Numbered from the stretch's first letter, positions 7,975 to 16,710 are shown. The stretch is 64,000 nucleotides of DNA from Nocardioides conyzicola (GCF_039543825.1 NZ_BAABKM010000002.1:590133-654132), one strand, 5' to 3'. The notes: generated by a model not told the origin, from the letters alone. Program-made: numbers and translations.

Positions 7975-8895
7975 GTGCCGTCCGACGACTCGCCTCACGA
8001 TGTGACCAAGCACATGCTTGGTCCGCACGTCGTCGGGCAGCGCGTCGTGGTCCGCCGGGTGCTCCGCGGCGAGACCGGTCCGAGCGGCGGCCCAGCCCTC
8101 ACGGACCTGCTCGGGAACTGCCTCGCGTGGGGCGACGGCGGCTGCGTCGTGCAGCCCGAGACCGGGCCCGCCGTGACGATCGCGCTCGCCGACATCGTGT
8201 CCGGCAAGCCCGTGCCGCCACGTCCGTCGCCCCGGCACCGGGTCACCCCGCTGGACGCGCAGCGCCGCGCCCTCGCGCTGTGGCCGGACCTCGCCACGGA
8301 GCCCCTGGGCGACTGGACCCTGCGCCACTCCCCCACGTCGACGGCCCGTCGCGCCAACTCCGTGCTGGCGGTCGGCCCGTCGGGCGTCGACGGCGACTAC
8401 CACCGCGTCGTCGACTTCTACGCCACCCGGACCGGGCGGCCGATCGCGGCCGTGCTGCCGGACTCGGCGGAGGACGCGCTCTTCCGTAGCCACGGCTGGG
8501 TGCTGGAGAGCCACGACGCCGACACGCTCTTCCAGATCGCGTCCGTGGCCCAGGCCGCACGGGTGGTGTCGAGGCTCGCTCCGCCCGCACCCCCGCCACC
8601 GGTCACGTACGACGAGGCCGGCGACGTCGTCACCGTGCGGCTCGGCGACCGGGCCAGCGGCGTGGCGGCGTACGGCGAGGACTGGGTGGGGTTCCGCAGC
8701 ATCGAGGTCGCTCCCGCGCACCGCCGCCAGGGGCTCGGCGTGGCCGTGATGGCCGCGCTGCTCGAGTGGGGCGCCGAGCAGGGCGCGAGCACGGCGTACC
8801 TCCAGGTGCTCGGCGACAACGTCGCGGCCCTCGGTCTCTACGAGCGGCTCGGGTTCGTCACGCACCACGCCTACCGCTACCTGACGCCGGCCTAG
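7975..8895 (+). CDS. GNAT family N-acetyltransferase
   Basis: A 306-residue protein. The C-terminal third is a GNAT domain: [19 protein letters not shown] (about residues 243-261) is the acetyl-CoA pyrophosphate-binding motif, and [10 protein letters not shown] closes the fold. The N-terminal 170 residues ([18 protein letters not shown] and following) form a separate domain that may bind the unknown acceptor. The GTG at 7975 follows TAGTAT by 7 nt, indicating a leaderless mRNA. It runs divergently from fdxA through a shared promoter. Its stop overlaps the convergent DUF389 gene within a CTAG palindrome (8892-8895). The substrate is not evident. Confidence 0.8.
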   Translation: MPSDDSPHDVTKHMLGPHVVGQRVVVRRVLRGETGPSGGPALTDLLGNCLAWGDGGCVVQPETGPAVTIALADIVSGKPVPPRPSPRHRVTPLDAQRRALALWPDLATEPLGDWTLRHSPTSTARRANSVLAVGPSGVDGDYHRVVDFYATRTGRPIAAVLPDSAEDALFRSHGWVLESHDADTLFQIASVAQAARVVSRLAPPAPPPPVTYDEAGDVVTVRLGDRASGVAAYGEDWVGFRSIEVAPAHRRQGLGVAVMAALLEWGAEQGASTAYLQVLGDNVAALGLYERLGFVTHHAYRYLTPA

Positions 8896-9863
8896 CCGGT
8901 GCCGAGGTCGGACTGCCGGCCGAAGACGCGCTCGGACGCCGCGGTCACTCCGGGCCAGCACCACCGCATCAGCAGCAGCACGACGGTCCCCGCGATCTGC
9001 ATGCCGACGATGTTGACGACCAGCTGCTCGCCAGACCCGGCCATCTCGCTGCGGTCCCAGAAGGCGAGCCCGAGCGCCAGGTTGCCGGCGGCGGGCACCG
9101 TGGTCACGCTGATGAAGACCCCGACCAGCGTCGCGGTCTTCGACAGCGCCAGCGCCAGCGCGCCCGCGGCGCCGGCGATCAGCGCGACCACGAAGGACCA
9201 CTTGTCCGGGTGCCAGATGAAGCCTGTGTTGGGTCGGGGCCGGGTCACCTCGTCGAGGGTCACCATGCCGAGTCCCCGGGCCGCCAGGGCCAGCAGCGCG
9301 ACGACCACGATCGCGAAGACGAAGGACAGCACCAGGAGCCGGACGCCGCGGCCGAAGAGGCTCCACCGGCCGAGCGCGATGCCCGCGCAGCAGGCCGCCA
9401 CCGCGCTGTACTCGGGACCGACGACCATCGCCCCGACGACCAGCACGGCCGAGTCGGTGATCACCGCGATCGAGGCAAGCGCGACCGCGAGCACCAGGAA
9501 GACGTGGAAGGAGACCGTCGGGATCGCCCCCGCCTCGGCCTGCGCCTCGACCGCCTCCCAGATCACGGCGTCGTCGGGGTGGCCGGGAGCGGCCGCCTCC
9601 AGGCGGCGCGCCGCGGCGTACGGCGTGCCGGTCGGCGTCGTGACCACGATGCCGCCGACCTCGTCGAGACCGAGACCGTTGAGCTTGTTGAGCAGGACGC
9701 CGGCCTTCTCGCGCGCCACGTCGCACTCGACCAGGTCACCCGGGGGCTGGACGACCACACCTTCCTGGAGCGTCACGTTGGTGACCCACTCCTGCTCGGT
9801 CAGGAGGTGCACGACCTGCTCGGTGAGCGTCGGCGGCGACGTCAGACGGAAGTGCAGGACCAC
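8892..9863 (-). CDS. DUF389 (TIGR00341-type) membrane protein
   Basis: A 323-residue membrane protein of the DUF389 family. The soluble N-terminal region (about residues 1-110) contains [14 protein letters not shown] and [13 protein letters not shown] elements. Six to seven hydrophobic segments follow, including [20 protein letters not shown] and [21 protein letters not shown], both family hallmarks. No transport substrate is established for the family. The GTG at 9863 is chosen because TACGCT lies 7 nt upstream; extending further would add Arg/Pro-rich shadow sequence. It is divergent from aspS, sharing a symmetric promoter, and convergent with the GNAT gene. Confidence 0.82.
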   Translation of the reverse strand: MVLHFRLTSPPTLTEQVVHLLTEQEWVTNVTLQEGVVVQPPGDLVECDVAREKAGVLLNKLNGLGLDEVGGIVVTTPTGTPYAAARRLEAAAPGHPDDAVIWEAVEAQAEAGAIPTVSFHVFLVLAVALASIAVITDSAVLVVGAMVVGPEYSAVAACCAGIALGRWSLFGRGVRLLVLSFVFAIVVVALLALAARGLGMVTLDEVTRPRPNTGFIWHPDKWSFVVALIAGAAGALALALSKTATLVGVFISVTTVPAAGNLALGLAFWDRSEMAGSGEQLVVNIVGMQIAGTVVLLLMRWCWPGVTAASERVFGRQSDLGTG

Positions 9864-9870
9864 GCGCCGC

Positions 9871-9880
9871 AGCGTACGCT
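9871..9880. promoter_or_regulatory. Bidirectional promoter with TA-sharing -10 boxes (DUF389 / aspS leader)
   Basis: AGCGTACGCT is a perfect palindrome giving TACGCT on each strand. The minus-strand box (9876-9871) is 7 nt from the DUF389 GTG, so that mRNA should be leaderless. The plus-strand box (9875-9880) predicts a start near 9887 and a leader of about 160 nt before aspS. Confidence 0.65.
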
Positions 9881-9886
9881 GAGGGT

Positions 9887-10048
9887 GGCGCACGGGAGGC
9901 CTGACAACCCTCTCCCGGCAACGGGAAACGTGCCCCGCGCGGATCGGCGTACCGACGAGAGGCCGAGGGATCACTCGGCGAAGGTGTGGTGGCACCGCGA
10001 CCTTGCCCCCGCCCACACCTCCAGGGCTCCACGCCACTGGAGGTAACC
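9887..10048 (+). promoter_or_regulatory. Probable T-box leader of aspS with SD-sequestering hairpin
   Basis: The leader contains GGTGGCACCGCG (9988-9999), an exact match to the T-box core, enclosed by AAGGT (9981-9985) and ACCTT (10000-10004). A GCCGAG/CTCGGC hairpin (9962-9979) precedes it like stem III. A possible very short stem I pairs GGGAG with CTCCC around a loop containing GACAAC (about 9903-9908), which could present an Asp (GAC) or Asn (AAC) specifier. Downstream, ACCTCCAG (10017-10024) pairs perfectly with CTGGAGGT (10037-10044), which is the Shine-Dalgarno site. CCACACCT (10013-10020) can alternatively pair with AGGTGTGG (9982-9989). The direction of switching is not settled by eye. 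Confidence 0.65.
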
Positions 10049-11323
10049 ATGCAACGCACGCTCTGCTCTGCCCTACCGACCACCCCGCCCGGCGAGACCG
10101 TCCGGCTGCAGGGATGGGTCCACCGTCGCCGCGAGCTGGCCACGGTGGCCTTCCTGGTGCTCCGCGACCGCAGCGGCCTCGCCCAGGTCGTCGTCCGCGA
10201 CGGCAGCGCGCTGCCGCCGGAGGAGACGACCGTCGAGGTCGTGGGCACGGCGACCGCCAACCCGCAGGCACCCGGCGGCATCGAGATCACCGACCCGGTG
10301 GTCACGCCGCTCACCGAGCCAGCGGCCACACCGCCGGTCGAGCTCTGGCGGCCCGAGCTGAACGCCTCGCTGCCGACCCTGCTCGACCACGCCCCCGTCG
10401 CCTGGCGGCACCCGGCGCAGCGCGCACGGTGGGAGCTGGCCGCCGCCTCGGTCCGCGGCTTCCGCTCGACCCTGGACGCCGCCGGCTTCACCGAGGTCCA
10501 GACCCCGAAGTTCGTGGCCTCGGCGACCGAGTCCGGCGCCAACGTCTTCGAGGTCGACTACTTCGGGAGGCCGGCGTACCTCGCGCAGAGCCCGCAGTTC
10601 TACAAGCAGCAGCTGGTGGGCGTCTTCGAGCGGGTCTACGAGGTCGGGCCGGTCTTCCGCGCCGAGCCGCACGACACCGTGCGGCACCTGGCCGAGTACG
10701 TCTCGCTCGACGTGGAGCTCGGCTTCATCGACGACCACCGCGACGTGCTCGCCGTCCTGCGCGAGGTGGTCGCGGGCATGGTCGCCGGGGTGCACGAGCA
10801 CGCGCCCGCGGCGGTCGAGCGGTCCGGCGCGCGGGTGCCGGTCGTGCCCGAGGAGATCCCGGTGATCCACTTCCGCGACGCGCTCGCGATGGTCGGCGCG
10901 CCCGAGGACGAGCCCGACCTGGCCCCCGAGCACGAGCGGGCCCTGGGCGCGTGGGCGCTGGAGGAGCACGGCAGCGACTTCCTCGCGGTCGAGGGCTACC
11001 CGATGGCGAAGCGGCCGTTCTACACGCACCCCGAGCCCGGCGACGGACGGTGGAGCAACAGCTTCGACCTGCTCTTCCGCGGGCTGGAGCTGGTCACCGG
11101 CGGGCAGCGGCTGCACCGTCCGTCGGCGTACGACGCCGCGATCCGTGCGCGCGGGGAGGACCCGGCGACGTACGCGCCCTACCTGCAGGCGTTCGAGCAC
11201 GGCATGCCGCCCCACGGCGGGTTCGCGATCGGCCTGGAGCGCTGGACGGCACGGCTCACGGGAGTCGCCAACATCCGGGAGGTGACGCTCTTTCCCCGGG
11301 ACCTCCATAGGCTCACCCCATGA
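10049..11323 (+). CDS. aspS: Aspartyl-tRNA synthetase, short archaeal-type (possibly non-discriminating)
   Basis: A class IIb synthetase of 424 residues. This is the archaeal/eukaryal length, without the GAD insertion of typical bacterial AspRS (about 590 residues). It has an N-terminal OB-fold (RLQGWVHRRRELATVAFLVL), motif 2 (EVGPVFRAEPHDTVRHLAEY), the AspRS-like KRPFYTHP, and motif 3 (GGFAIGLERWTARLTG). It charges tRNA-Asp and may also aspartylate tRNA-Asn for later amidation; the sequence does not decide this. The ATG at 10049 has GGAGGT 4 nt upstream. A T-box-like leader suggests control by tRNA charging. The stop overlaps the next gene's ATG. Confidence 0.85.
   Translation: MQRTLCSALPTTPPGETVRLQGWVHRRRELATVAFLVLRDRSGLAQVVVRDGSALPPEETTVEVVGTATANPQAPGGIEITDPVVTPLTEPAATPPVELWRPELNASLPTLLDHAPVAWRHPAQRARWELAAASVRGFRSTLDAAGFTEVQTPKFVASATESGANVFEVDYFGRPAYLAQSPQFYKQQLVGVFERVYEVGPVFRAEPHDTVRHLAEYVSLDVELGFIDDHRDVLAVLREVVAGMVAGVHEHAPAAVERSGARVPVVPEEIPVIHFRDALAMVGAPEDEPDLAPEHERALGAWALEEHGSDFLAVEGYPMAKRPFYTHPEPGDGRWSNSFDLLFRGLELVTGGQRLHRPSAYDAAIRARGEDPATYAPYLQAFEHGMPPHGGFAIGLERWTARLTGVANIREVTLFPRDLHRLTP
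11308..11313 (+). promoter_or_regulatory. Internal leaderless -10 box for the AGE-family gene
   Basis: TAGGCT lies inside the last codons of aspS, 6 nt before the ATG at 11320. The epimerase gene can therefore probably be transcribed independently of the T-box-controlled aspS message. Confidence 0.6.
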
Positions 11324-12522
11324 GCTGGGTTGCCGGAGAGACGGACCGCCTGTGGGAGTTCGCCCGGGCATCGGTGCACCCGGACGGCGGCTTCGCGTGG
11401 CTCGACGACGAGGGCCGCCCCGAGCTCGACCGACCGGTCGAGCTGTGGATCACCTGCCGGATGACGCACGTCTTCGCGCTCGCGCACCTGGCGGGCCGGC
11501 CCTACGCCGCCGAGCTCGTCGACCACGGCATCGCCGCTCTGACGGGCCGGATGCGCGACGCCGTCCACGGGGGCTGGTGGGCGCAGGTCGGCCCGGACGG
11601 GCCGGTCACCCGGGACAAGACGGCGTACGAGCACGCGTTCGTCGTGCTGGCCGCCTCGTCCGCCGCGGCGGCGGGGCGCCCGGGCGCGTCCGAGCTGCTG
11701 GCCGACGCGCTCGACGTCGTCGACCGGCACTTCTGGGACGACGAGGCGGGGATGGTCGTCGAGCAGTGGGACGAGTCCTGGACGGAGCTGGACGACTACC
11801 GCGGCGTCAACGCCAACATGCACTCCGTCGAGGCGCTGCTCGCGGCCGCCGACGTCACCGGCGACACCGTGCTGCGGGAGCGGGCAGCGCGGATCGTGAC
11901 GACGGTCGTGCACGGTTTCGCGCGCGACCACCAGTGGCGCCTCGCGGAGCACTACGACGGGCACTGGCGGCCGCTGCTCGACTACAACCGGGACCAGCCC
12001 GCGCACCCCTTCCGGCCGTACGGCGCGACGATCGGGCACTGGTTCGAGTGGAGCCGGCTGACGCTCGGGCTGCGCGCGACACTCGGCGCCGACGCGCCGG
12101 ACTGGATGCTCGAGGACGCCGTCGCTCTCTTCGACGCCGGCGTGCGCGAGGGCTGGGCCGTGGACGGGGCCGCCGGCTTCGTCTACACGATCGACTGGGA
12201 CGGCAAGCCGGTCGTCCGGCAGCGGATGCACTGGGTCGTCACCGAGGCGCTCGCCGCCGCCTCGACGCTCGGGCAGGTCACCGGCGACCCGGCGTACGCC
12301 GTCTGCGAGCAGGTCTGGTGGACGTACGCCGAGCAGTACCTGGTCGACCAGGCGCGCGGGTCGTGGCACCACGAGCTCGACCCGGCCAACCACCCGGCCG
12401 CCAGCACCTGGGGCGGGAAGCCGGACGTCTACCACGCGGTCCAGGCGACGCTCGTGCCGCGGCTGCCTGTCTCGCCGTCGTTCGCGACGGCGCTGCGGGA
12501 GGGGCTCAGCAGGCCGGTCTGA
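11320..12522 (+). CDS. AGE family epimerase/isomerase
   Basis: A 400-residue protein of the N-acylglucosamine 2-epimerase superfamily, an (alpha/alpha)6 barrel that isomerises sugars (N-acetylglucosamine/mannosamine, mannose/fructose or sulfoquinovose in characterised members). Visible family features are WITCRMTHVFALAH (about 43-56), YEHAFVVLAASSAAAAG with the conserved His, NANMHSVEALLAA (about 165-177), GHWFEWSRLTLGLR (about 245-258) and MHWVVTEALAAA (about 304-315). The conserved His residues in these blocks are the usual catalytic set. The particular sugar is not predictable here. The ATG overlaps the aspS stop (ATGA). The 3' end overlaps the convergent lipase gene by 17 bp. Confidence 0.85.
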   Translation: MSWVAGETDRLWEFARASVHPDGGFAWLDDEGRPELDRPVELWITCRMTHVFALAHLAGRPYAAELVDHGIAALTGRMRDAVHGGWWAQVGPDGPVTRDKTAYEHAFVVLAASSAAAAGRPGASELLADALDVVDRHFWDDEAGMVVEQWDESWTELDDYRGVNANMHSVEALLAAADVTGDTVLRERAARIVTTVVHGFARDHQWRLAEHYDGHWRPLLDYNRDQPAHPFRPYGATIGHWFEWSRLTLGLRATLGADAPDWMLEDAVALFDAGVREGWAVDGAAGFVYTIDWDGKPVVRQRMHWVVTEALAAASTLGQVTGDPAYAVCEQVWWTYAEQYLVDQARGSWHHELDPANHPAASTWGGKPDVYHAVQATLVPRLPVSPSFATALREGLSRPV

Positions 12523-13327
12523 ACCCCGGGTCGGCAGGCCCTCGGTGGTCGAGTGCGTCGAGGGTGACCGCGATCGCCGTCCGGCTCATCGGGATCAGGA
12601 CGTGCTCGACGACCTCCGCCGGGCAGAGGTCCTGGATGGTGACGTTGGTGGTGCGCGGCCCGGCGGCGAGGTAGGCCGACGTGTACGGCACCACGACCTC
12701 GTCGTACCGCGTGGTGATCTGGGTGTAGCTGACCCGGCCCGGCGTCTCGTCGCCCTTGTTGAGCCTGGTCAGGAACGGCGAGCCGGCCGCCTGCTGGCTG
12801 CACGCCGGGCAGAAGCCGCCGGTGAGGGGGTTGTCCGAGTCGCCGACGATCGTGGTGCCGTGGTTGGACGGCGAGAGGCCGACGAGGTCGTCGACGACCC
12901 TCTTCCCACCCAGGAACCTGATGTAGTAGCGCGGCATCATCCCGCCCTGCGAGTGGCCGACCATCGAGACCTTCGCCGCGCCCGTGGCCCGGCGTACCTT
13001 GCCCACGAACTTCTTGAGCTGCTTGGCCGAGTCGACGATGTCGCCGGTCCCCCGGTTGCCGTAGTCGAGCGAGTAGACGCAGTAGCCCTGGTCGACCATC
13101 GCCGACGAGAGGTCGTCGAGCAGGCTCTTCCGGTCGCCGAAGGTGCCGTGCACGATGATCACCGGCGTCGGCCGACCGGCGGTCGGCCGGCACGTCCAGT
13201 CGTTGGCGCCGGTGGGCTCACCGAACGGCGACGTCGGGTACGCCGGGGCCGCGGCGGACGCCGGAGCTGCGAGGCCGAGCAGACCGACGAGCAGCGGGGC
13301 GAGCAGGGTGACCAGGATGCGTCGCAT
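12506..13327 (-). CDS. Secreted class 2 lipase-like alpha/beta hydrolase
   Basis: A 273-residue protein with a signal peptide (MRRILVTLLAPLLVGLLGLA, cleavage probably after the ASAAA region, about residue 27). The hydrolase fold shows the oxyanion-hole HGTFG (about 60-64) and the nucleophile elbow VGHSQGGMMPRYY (about 123-135). These match extracellular lipases of the Bacillus/Streptomyces triacylglycerol type. The catalytic Asp and His probably lie near RYDEVV and CPAEVVEHV. It should hydrolyse lipid esters outside the cell. The gene converges on the AGE gene with a 17-bp coding overlap. A hairpin that ends the upstream VanW gene lies 25 bp before its start. Confidence 0.85.
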   Translation of the reverse strand: MRRILVTLLAPLLVGLLGLAAPASAAAPAYPTSPFGEPTGANDWTCRPTAGRPTPVIIVHGTFGDRKSLLDDLSSAMVDQGYCVYSLDYGNRGTGDIVDSAKQLKKFVGKVRRATGAAKVSMVGHSQGGMMPRYYIRFLGGKRVVDDLVGLSPSNHGTTIVGDSDNPLTGGFCPACSQQAAGSPFLTRLNKGDETPGRVSYTQITTRYDEVVVPYTSAYLAAGPRTTNVTIQDLCPAEVVEHVLIPMSRTAIAVTLDALDHRGPADPGFRPAC

Positions 13328-13351
13328 GCGTGGTCAACGAGGTCACGTGGC

Positions 13352-13370
13352 GACGGTCACGCTGACCGTC
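13352..13370 (-). terminator. Hairpin at the end of the VanW gene
   Basis: GACGGTCA-CGC-TGACCGTC is a perfect 8-bp stem overlapping the TGA stop of the VanW-family gene. It has no U-rich tail, so it may be a weak or Rho-assisted terminator. Confidence 0.45.
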
Positions 13371-15105
13371 AGTCGTCGGCCTTCGGGGGCTTGCAGATCA
13401 CCGTGTCGGAGGCGATGTAGCTGGTGTGGAACCTCTCCGACTTCTCGACCGCGTCGCTGCCCGGCTTGTGGAAGTAGCGGGTGACGTCGACGTCGAAGCC
13501 GTCGTACCCGGTGTTGGGCACGCAGTCGGCGGTGTTCTGGGTCTGCGTCTTCGGCGACCGGTAGTTGTAGCGCGCGCCGGTCTTGCTGGTGATGTCCCAG
13601 GTCTTCGTGGAGTACATCGAGACCGTGACGACGCCCTGGGAGGACGAGCTGCCGGGCTGCACGGTGGCGTGGACGAGGACGCCGTAGTCGGTGTCGTTCT
13701 GGAACCGCAGGTCGACCGAGCCCCAGGCCACGGTCGCCTCGCGACCCTCGGGATAGCGGTCGATGTAGACCGAGTGCGGCTTGTGCTCGATGTCCTTGAG
13801 GCCGGCGAAGTACATGGCGTTGAACGTGGTGGTCGCCATCTGCGAGACGCCGCCGCCGAGGTCCTCCTTGAAGAGGCCGTTGCTGATGATGAAGCCGGTG
13901 GTGAAGCCGTTCTCGCGGGTCCGCTCGCCGACGATGTCGTTGAGCGAGAACGTGTCACCCGGCTTGAGCACCGTGCCGTCGATGAGCTCGGCGGCGCGGC
14001 CGATGTTGACGTTGCGGTACTCGGCGTACGGGTAGTAGGTCGTGAACGTCGAGACCCGCTCGTCGATCTTGAGGGCCTGGGCGTCGGCGGTGGTGAAGTC
14101 GGGCTCGGCGACCGTTGCCTTGACCTTCATGCTGCGGTCGTCTCCCTTGCTGGTGACCAGCTGGAGGAAGGCCTTGCTCACGTCGTCCGGGTCGAAGGTG
14201 ACACCCGGCTTCGCCGGCACGACCTTCGGCTTGCCGTCCACCAGTGCGACCGTGGCGTCGACGGGCTTGTCGTCCTCGCTCACGCCGGACTCCACCAGGG
14301 AGGTGAGCTTCGTGGTGTCGAGGTCGGGCACGAGCTGGCCGTCCTCCGCCTTCATGGCCAGCGCCGCGGAGAACTGGCTCGGCTGCAGCTCGACCGGCGA
14401 GTCGCCGAAGACCAGGGTCACCGGGCCGGACATGGCCGGGTTGGCGAAGGTGTCGAGCGCCTTCTGCACGTCGGCGTCGTCGATGTCGGGCTGCACCACC
14501 GCGGTCTCGAGCTCGGCGACGTCGTCGTCCTCAGAGAGGTAGGACCCGAGCAGCGCGGTCCGGGTCGTCTCGGGGTCGAAGCCCTGGCCGGGAGCCGGGT
14601 CGGTGGTGACGATGCGGCCGCGCTTGAACGCCACCCCGCCGTCGGTCGCCGCCGTGCCGACCTCGTCGGCCAGGGCGTCCAGGGCGCCGTCGAAGGCCTT
14701 CTCGTCGACCGTGACGACGGGGTCCTGGTCATCACCGCCGGTCCAGTAGTCCCAGAGGTGGCCGGGTGCCCAGCTCTTGCCGCCGCCGGCCTGCTCGACG
14801 GTCGCCTCGACGTCGACGGCGAAGCCGGCGTCCGCTGGGTCGACCGTCGCCGACGAGCCGTCGATGCTCACGGGGATGGGGCGGTCGACCCGGTCGGCGA
14901 GGCCGTCGGTCAGGGCCGCCTCGGCCTGGGCCGGGGTCTTGCCACCGATCTCCACCCCCGCGACGCTGGTGCCGCGCGGGAGCTTGTCGCCGGCCGCGAC
15001 GTACGCCGCGACGTACGCCCCGGCGACCAGGACCAGCAGGCCGCCGAGCAGGAGCAGCACGACCTTGCCGCCGGCGGACTCGCGGTCACTGGAGGGCTTC
15101 GTCAC
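13369..15105 (-). CDS. VanW family protein with peptidoglycan-binding-like repeats
   Basis: A 578-residue exported or anchored protein. One membrane segment (about 14-38) is followed by GTSVAGVEIGGKTPAQAE, typical of the PG-binding-4 repeat that precedes VanW domains; a second repeat lies around 215-330. The VanW domain (about 355-515) contains NVNIGRAAELIDG, LKPGDTFSLNDIVGERT and GGGVSQMATTTFNAMY. VanW proteins are linked to glycopeptide resistance clusters and cell-wall functions, but their activity is not defined. The GTG at 15105 is chosen because TAGGAT lies 6 nt upstream. That -10 box overlaps the TAG stop of the DUF6113 gene, so this gene has its own promoter despite the tight spacing. 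Confidence 0.85.
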   Translation of the reverse strand: MTKPSSDRESAGGKVVLLLLGGLLVLVAGAYVAAYVAAGDKLPRGTSVAGVEIGGKTPAQAEAALTDGLADRVDRPIPVSIDGSSATVDPADAGFAVDVEATVEQAGGGKSWAPGHLWDYWTGGDDQDPVVTVDEKAFDGALDALADEVGTAATDGGVAFKRGRIVTTDPAPGQGFDPETTRTALLGSYLSEDDDVAELETAVVQPDIDDADVQKALDTFANPAMSGPVTLVFGDSPVELQPSQFSAALAMKAEDGQLVPDLDTTKLTSLVESGVSEDDKPVDATVALVDGKPKVVPAKPGVTFDPDDVSKAFLQLVTSKGDDRSMKVKATVAEPDFTTADAQALKIDERVSTFTTYYPYAEYRNVNIGRAAELIDGTVLKPGDTFSLNDIVGERTRENGFTTGFIISNGLFKEDLGGGVSQMATTTFNAMYFAGLKDIEHKPHSVYIDRYPEGREATVAWGSVDLRFQNDTDYGVLVHATVQPGSSSSQGVVTVSMYSTKTWDITSKTGARYNYRSPKTQTQNTADCVPNTGYDGFDVDVTRYFHKPGSDAVEKSERFHTSYIASDTVICKPPKADD

Positions 15106-15111
15106 CCGGTC

Positions 15112-15117
15112 ATCCTA
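15112..15117 (-). promoter_or_regulatory. Leaderless -10 box for the VanW gene, built on an upstream stop codon
   Basis: TAGGAT on the minus strand begins with the TAG stop codon (15117-15115) of the preceding gene and ends 6 nt before the VanW GTG. Confidence 0.65.
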
Positions 15118-15450
15118 GGGAGCGTCGGGTGCGGACCGGCCGGGGCGGGGCAGCGTGGCGAGCCCCACGACGAGCAGGACCATGCCGAACCCGAGCACGC
15201 CGTACCCCTGCCAGTCCTGGCTGATCAGGTAGTCGCCCTCGGCTCGCGGCACGGTCAGCCAGCCCACCATCACGACCCAGCCGGCCACGAAGGCGAGCCG
15301 GCTCCACCATCCCGGCGGGAGCGCGAACACGGTGACGGCGGTGGCGGCGAGGGCCAGCACGAACCCCCACACGAGCTCGTGCACCGCGATCGTCGCGACC
15401 GCCGTCGCCGCGCCCACGAGGAGCAGGCCGACGGCGGCCAGGAGCTTCAC
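15115..15450 (-). CDS. DUF6113-like small membrane protein beside mshB
   Basis: An 111-residue protein with four hydrophobic segments (about residues 3-22, 26-45, 50-68 and 83-102). No catalytic motif is visible. Actinobacterial mshB genes are commonly followed by a four-helix DUF6113 protein, and position and topology here match that. A role in mycothiol synthesis is unproven. The GTG at 15450 starts 7 bp after the mshB stop and begins the hydrophobic KLLAAVGLLLVG. The TAG stop doubles as the first half of the VanW promoter. Confidence 0.65.
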   Translation of the reverse strand: MKLLAAVGLLLVGAATAVATIAVHELVWGFVLALAATAVTVFALPPGWWSRLAFVAGWVVMVGWLTVPRAEGDYLISQDWQGYGVLGFGMVLLVVGLATLPRPGRSAPDAP

Positions 15451-15457
15451 GCCCGGC

Positions 15458-16381
15458 TCAGACGCCAGCGAACAGGTCGGTCTCGAGCCCGTCCTCGCCG
15501 AGCTCACCGCGCTCGCCCTTGACGATCCGGTAGAACTCGATGCCCCACGCCGTGCTGCCGACGTTGTTGGACAGCGCGAAGAACGGACCGTCGGTGGTGA
15601 CCTGGGTCGGGTAGGCGCGCAGGGCGTCCAGCTTGAGCTCGACGTACTCCTGGGCGTCGACGGCGGCCGAGAGGTTCTCGTCCGCGGTCACGAACGGCGG
15701 CAGCGGACCGTCGGGGTCCATGCCCTCGAAGCTGGTCGTGTCGCCGGCGTCGCGCAGCGCCCGGAGGCCCGCGCGCATCCGGGACTCGGACATGGCGTTC
15801 CAGTAGATCTTGGCGATCTCCCACGGCGCGCCGAGGTCGCGGCGGTAGGACGGGACGGCGGCGAGCTGGGCGGCGTACATCGCCACCCGGTGGGCCTGGA
15901 TGTGGTCGGGGTGGCCGTAGCCGCCGAACGGGTCGTACGTCGCGAGCACCTGGGGCCGGACCTCGCGGATGATCTCGACCAGGTAGTCGGCGGCCACGGT
16001 GAGGTCAGCCGCCCAGAACGCGTTGTCGTGGATGTCGTCCGCGGGGATCGCGTAGCCGTCGTCGTGCCACTTCATCCCGGAGTCGCGGAACCGCTGGAAG
16101 CCGCCGAGCCAGCGGTGGTCGATGCTCTGCCCCTCGCCGGGGGCGAGGACGGCGAGCGCGTTGGCGATCTCGCCGCGACGGTGCTCGCCGAGACGGTCCT
16201 CCTTGTCGGCGGCGAGGTGCTCGAGCTCGGGGACCAGGATCTCGCCCATCTCACCCGCGGTGCAGGTCACCAGCGTGACGTCGCGTCCGGCGGCGACGTA
16301 CTTGGCCATGGTGGCCGCGTTGCCGATGCACTCGTCGTCGGGGTGCGCGTGCACGAGCAGGAGGCGCTGGTCAGCAGGCAT
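15458..16381 (-). CDS. mshB: Mycothiol pathway deacetylase MshB
   Basis: MshB is a zinc enzyme that deacetylates GlcNAc-inositol to GlcN-inositol, the second committed step of mycothiol synthesis. The 307-residue protein has the N-terminal zinc motif HAHPDDE (about 11-17) and GGYGHPDHIQAH (about 151-162), which holds the remaining metal-binding His. Mycothiol is the major low-molecular thiol of Actinobacteria, so the gene supports the taxonomic call. The ATG at 16381 lies 6 nt after TAGGAT, indicating a leaderless mRNA. The DUF6113-like gene follows after 7 bp and is probably co-transcribed. Confidence 0.93.
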   Translation of the reverse strand: MPADQRLLLVHAHPDDECIGNAATMAKYVAAGRDVTLVTCTAGEMGEILVPELEHLAADKEDRLGEHRRGEIANALAVLAPGEGQSIDHRWLGGFQRFRDSGMKWHDDGYAIPADDIHDNAFWAADLTVAADYLVEIIREVRPQVLATYDPFGGYGHPDHIQAHRVAMYAAQLAAVPSYRRDLGAPWEIAKIYWNAMSESRMRAGLRALRDAGDTTSFEGMDPDGPLPPFVTADENLSAAVDAQEYVELKLDALRAYPTQVTTDGPFFALSNNVGSTAWGIEFYRIVKGERGELGEDGLETDLFAGV

Positions 16382-16387
16382 GTGGTG

Positions 16388-16393
16388 ATCCTA
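16388..16393 (-). promoter_or_regulatory. Leaderless -10 box for mshB
   Basis: TAGGAT on the minus strand with 6 nt (CACCAC) to the ATG at 16381. Confidence 0.7.
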
Positions 16394-16433
16394 GGTAGAG
16401 GGTCGGACAACGACCGTGTCCAGAGCGACAACG

Positions 16434-16706
16434 TCAGGAGGGGCGCTTGATCTTCCGCGGCTCGGTCGGGAGCTCGAGGGGTGGGCGGGCCGGCGGCTCC
16501 TCGGCAGCGTCCAGCCAGCCGTCGTACTCGTCGACCAGCAGCTCCAGCACCAGCTCGGGCGCATCCGTCAGCACCGCCCAGGGGTGGTCCTCGTCGTCGT
16601 CCTCGCCGGCGAGGCGCTCGCGCTCGGCGTGGGCGTCGTACCCCGACGACCTCAGGCGGGCGACCACCGCTGCCGCGTCGTCCTCGTCGAAGAAGATGCC
16701 TCGCAC
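16434..16706 (-). CDS. Small acidic protein of unknown function
   Basis: A 90-residue, strongly acidic protein (for example GEDDDEDHPWAVLTDAPEL) with a basic C-terminal tail (EPRKIKRPS). The N-terminal part, FFDEDDAAAVVARLRSSGYDAH, looks like a small alpha-beta unit found in DUF-type proteins that track with Nudix genes, but I cannot name a family. The GTG at 16706 follows GGAGG by about 10 nt and lies 4 bp after the Nudix stop, so it is probably the second gene of a two-gene transcript. Its function is unknown. Confidence 0.65.
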   Translation of the reverse strand: MRGIFFDEDDAAAVVARLRSSGYDAHAERERLAGEDDDEDHPWAVLTDAPELVLELLVDEYDGWLDAAEEPPARPPLELPTEPRKIKRPS

Positions 16707-16710
16707 CCGC

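Noticed and set aside
7918..9726. Long minus-strand frame covering fdxA and running antisense to the GNAT gene
   Set aside because: Only the fdxA portion (7591-7917) has recognisable motifs and a ribosome binding site.
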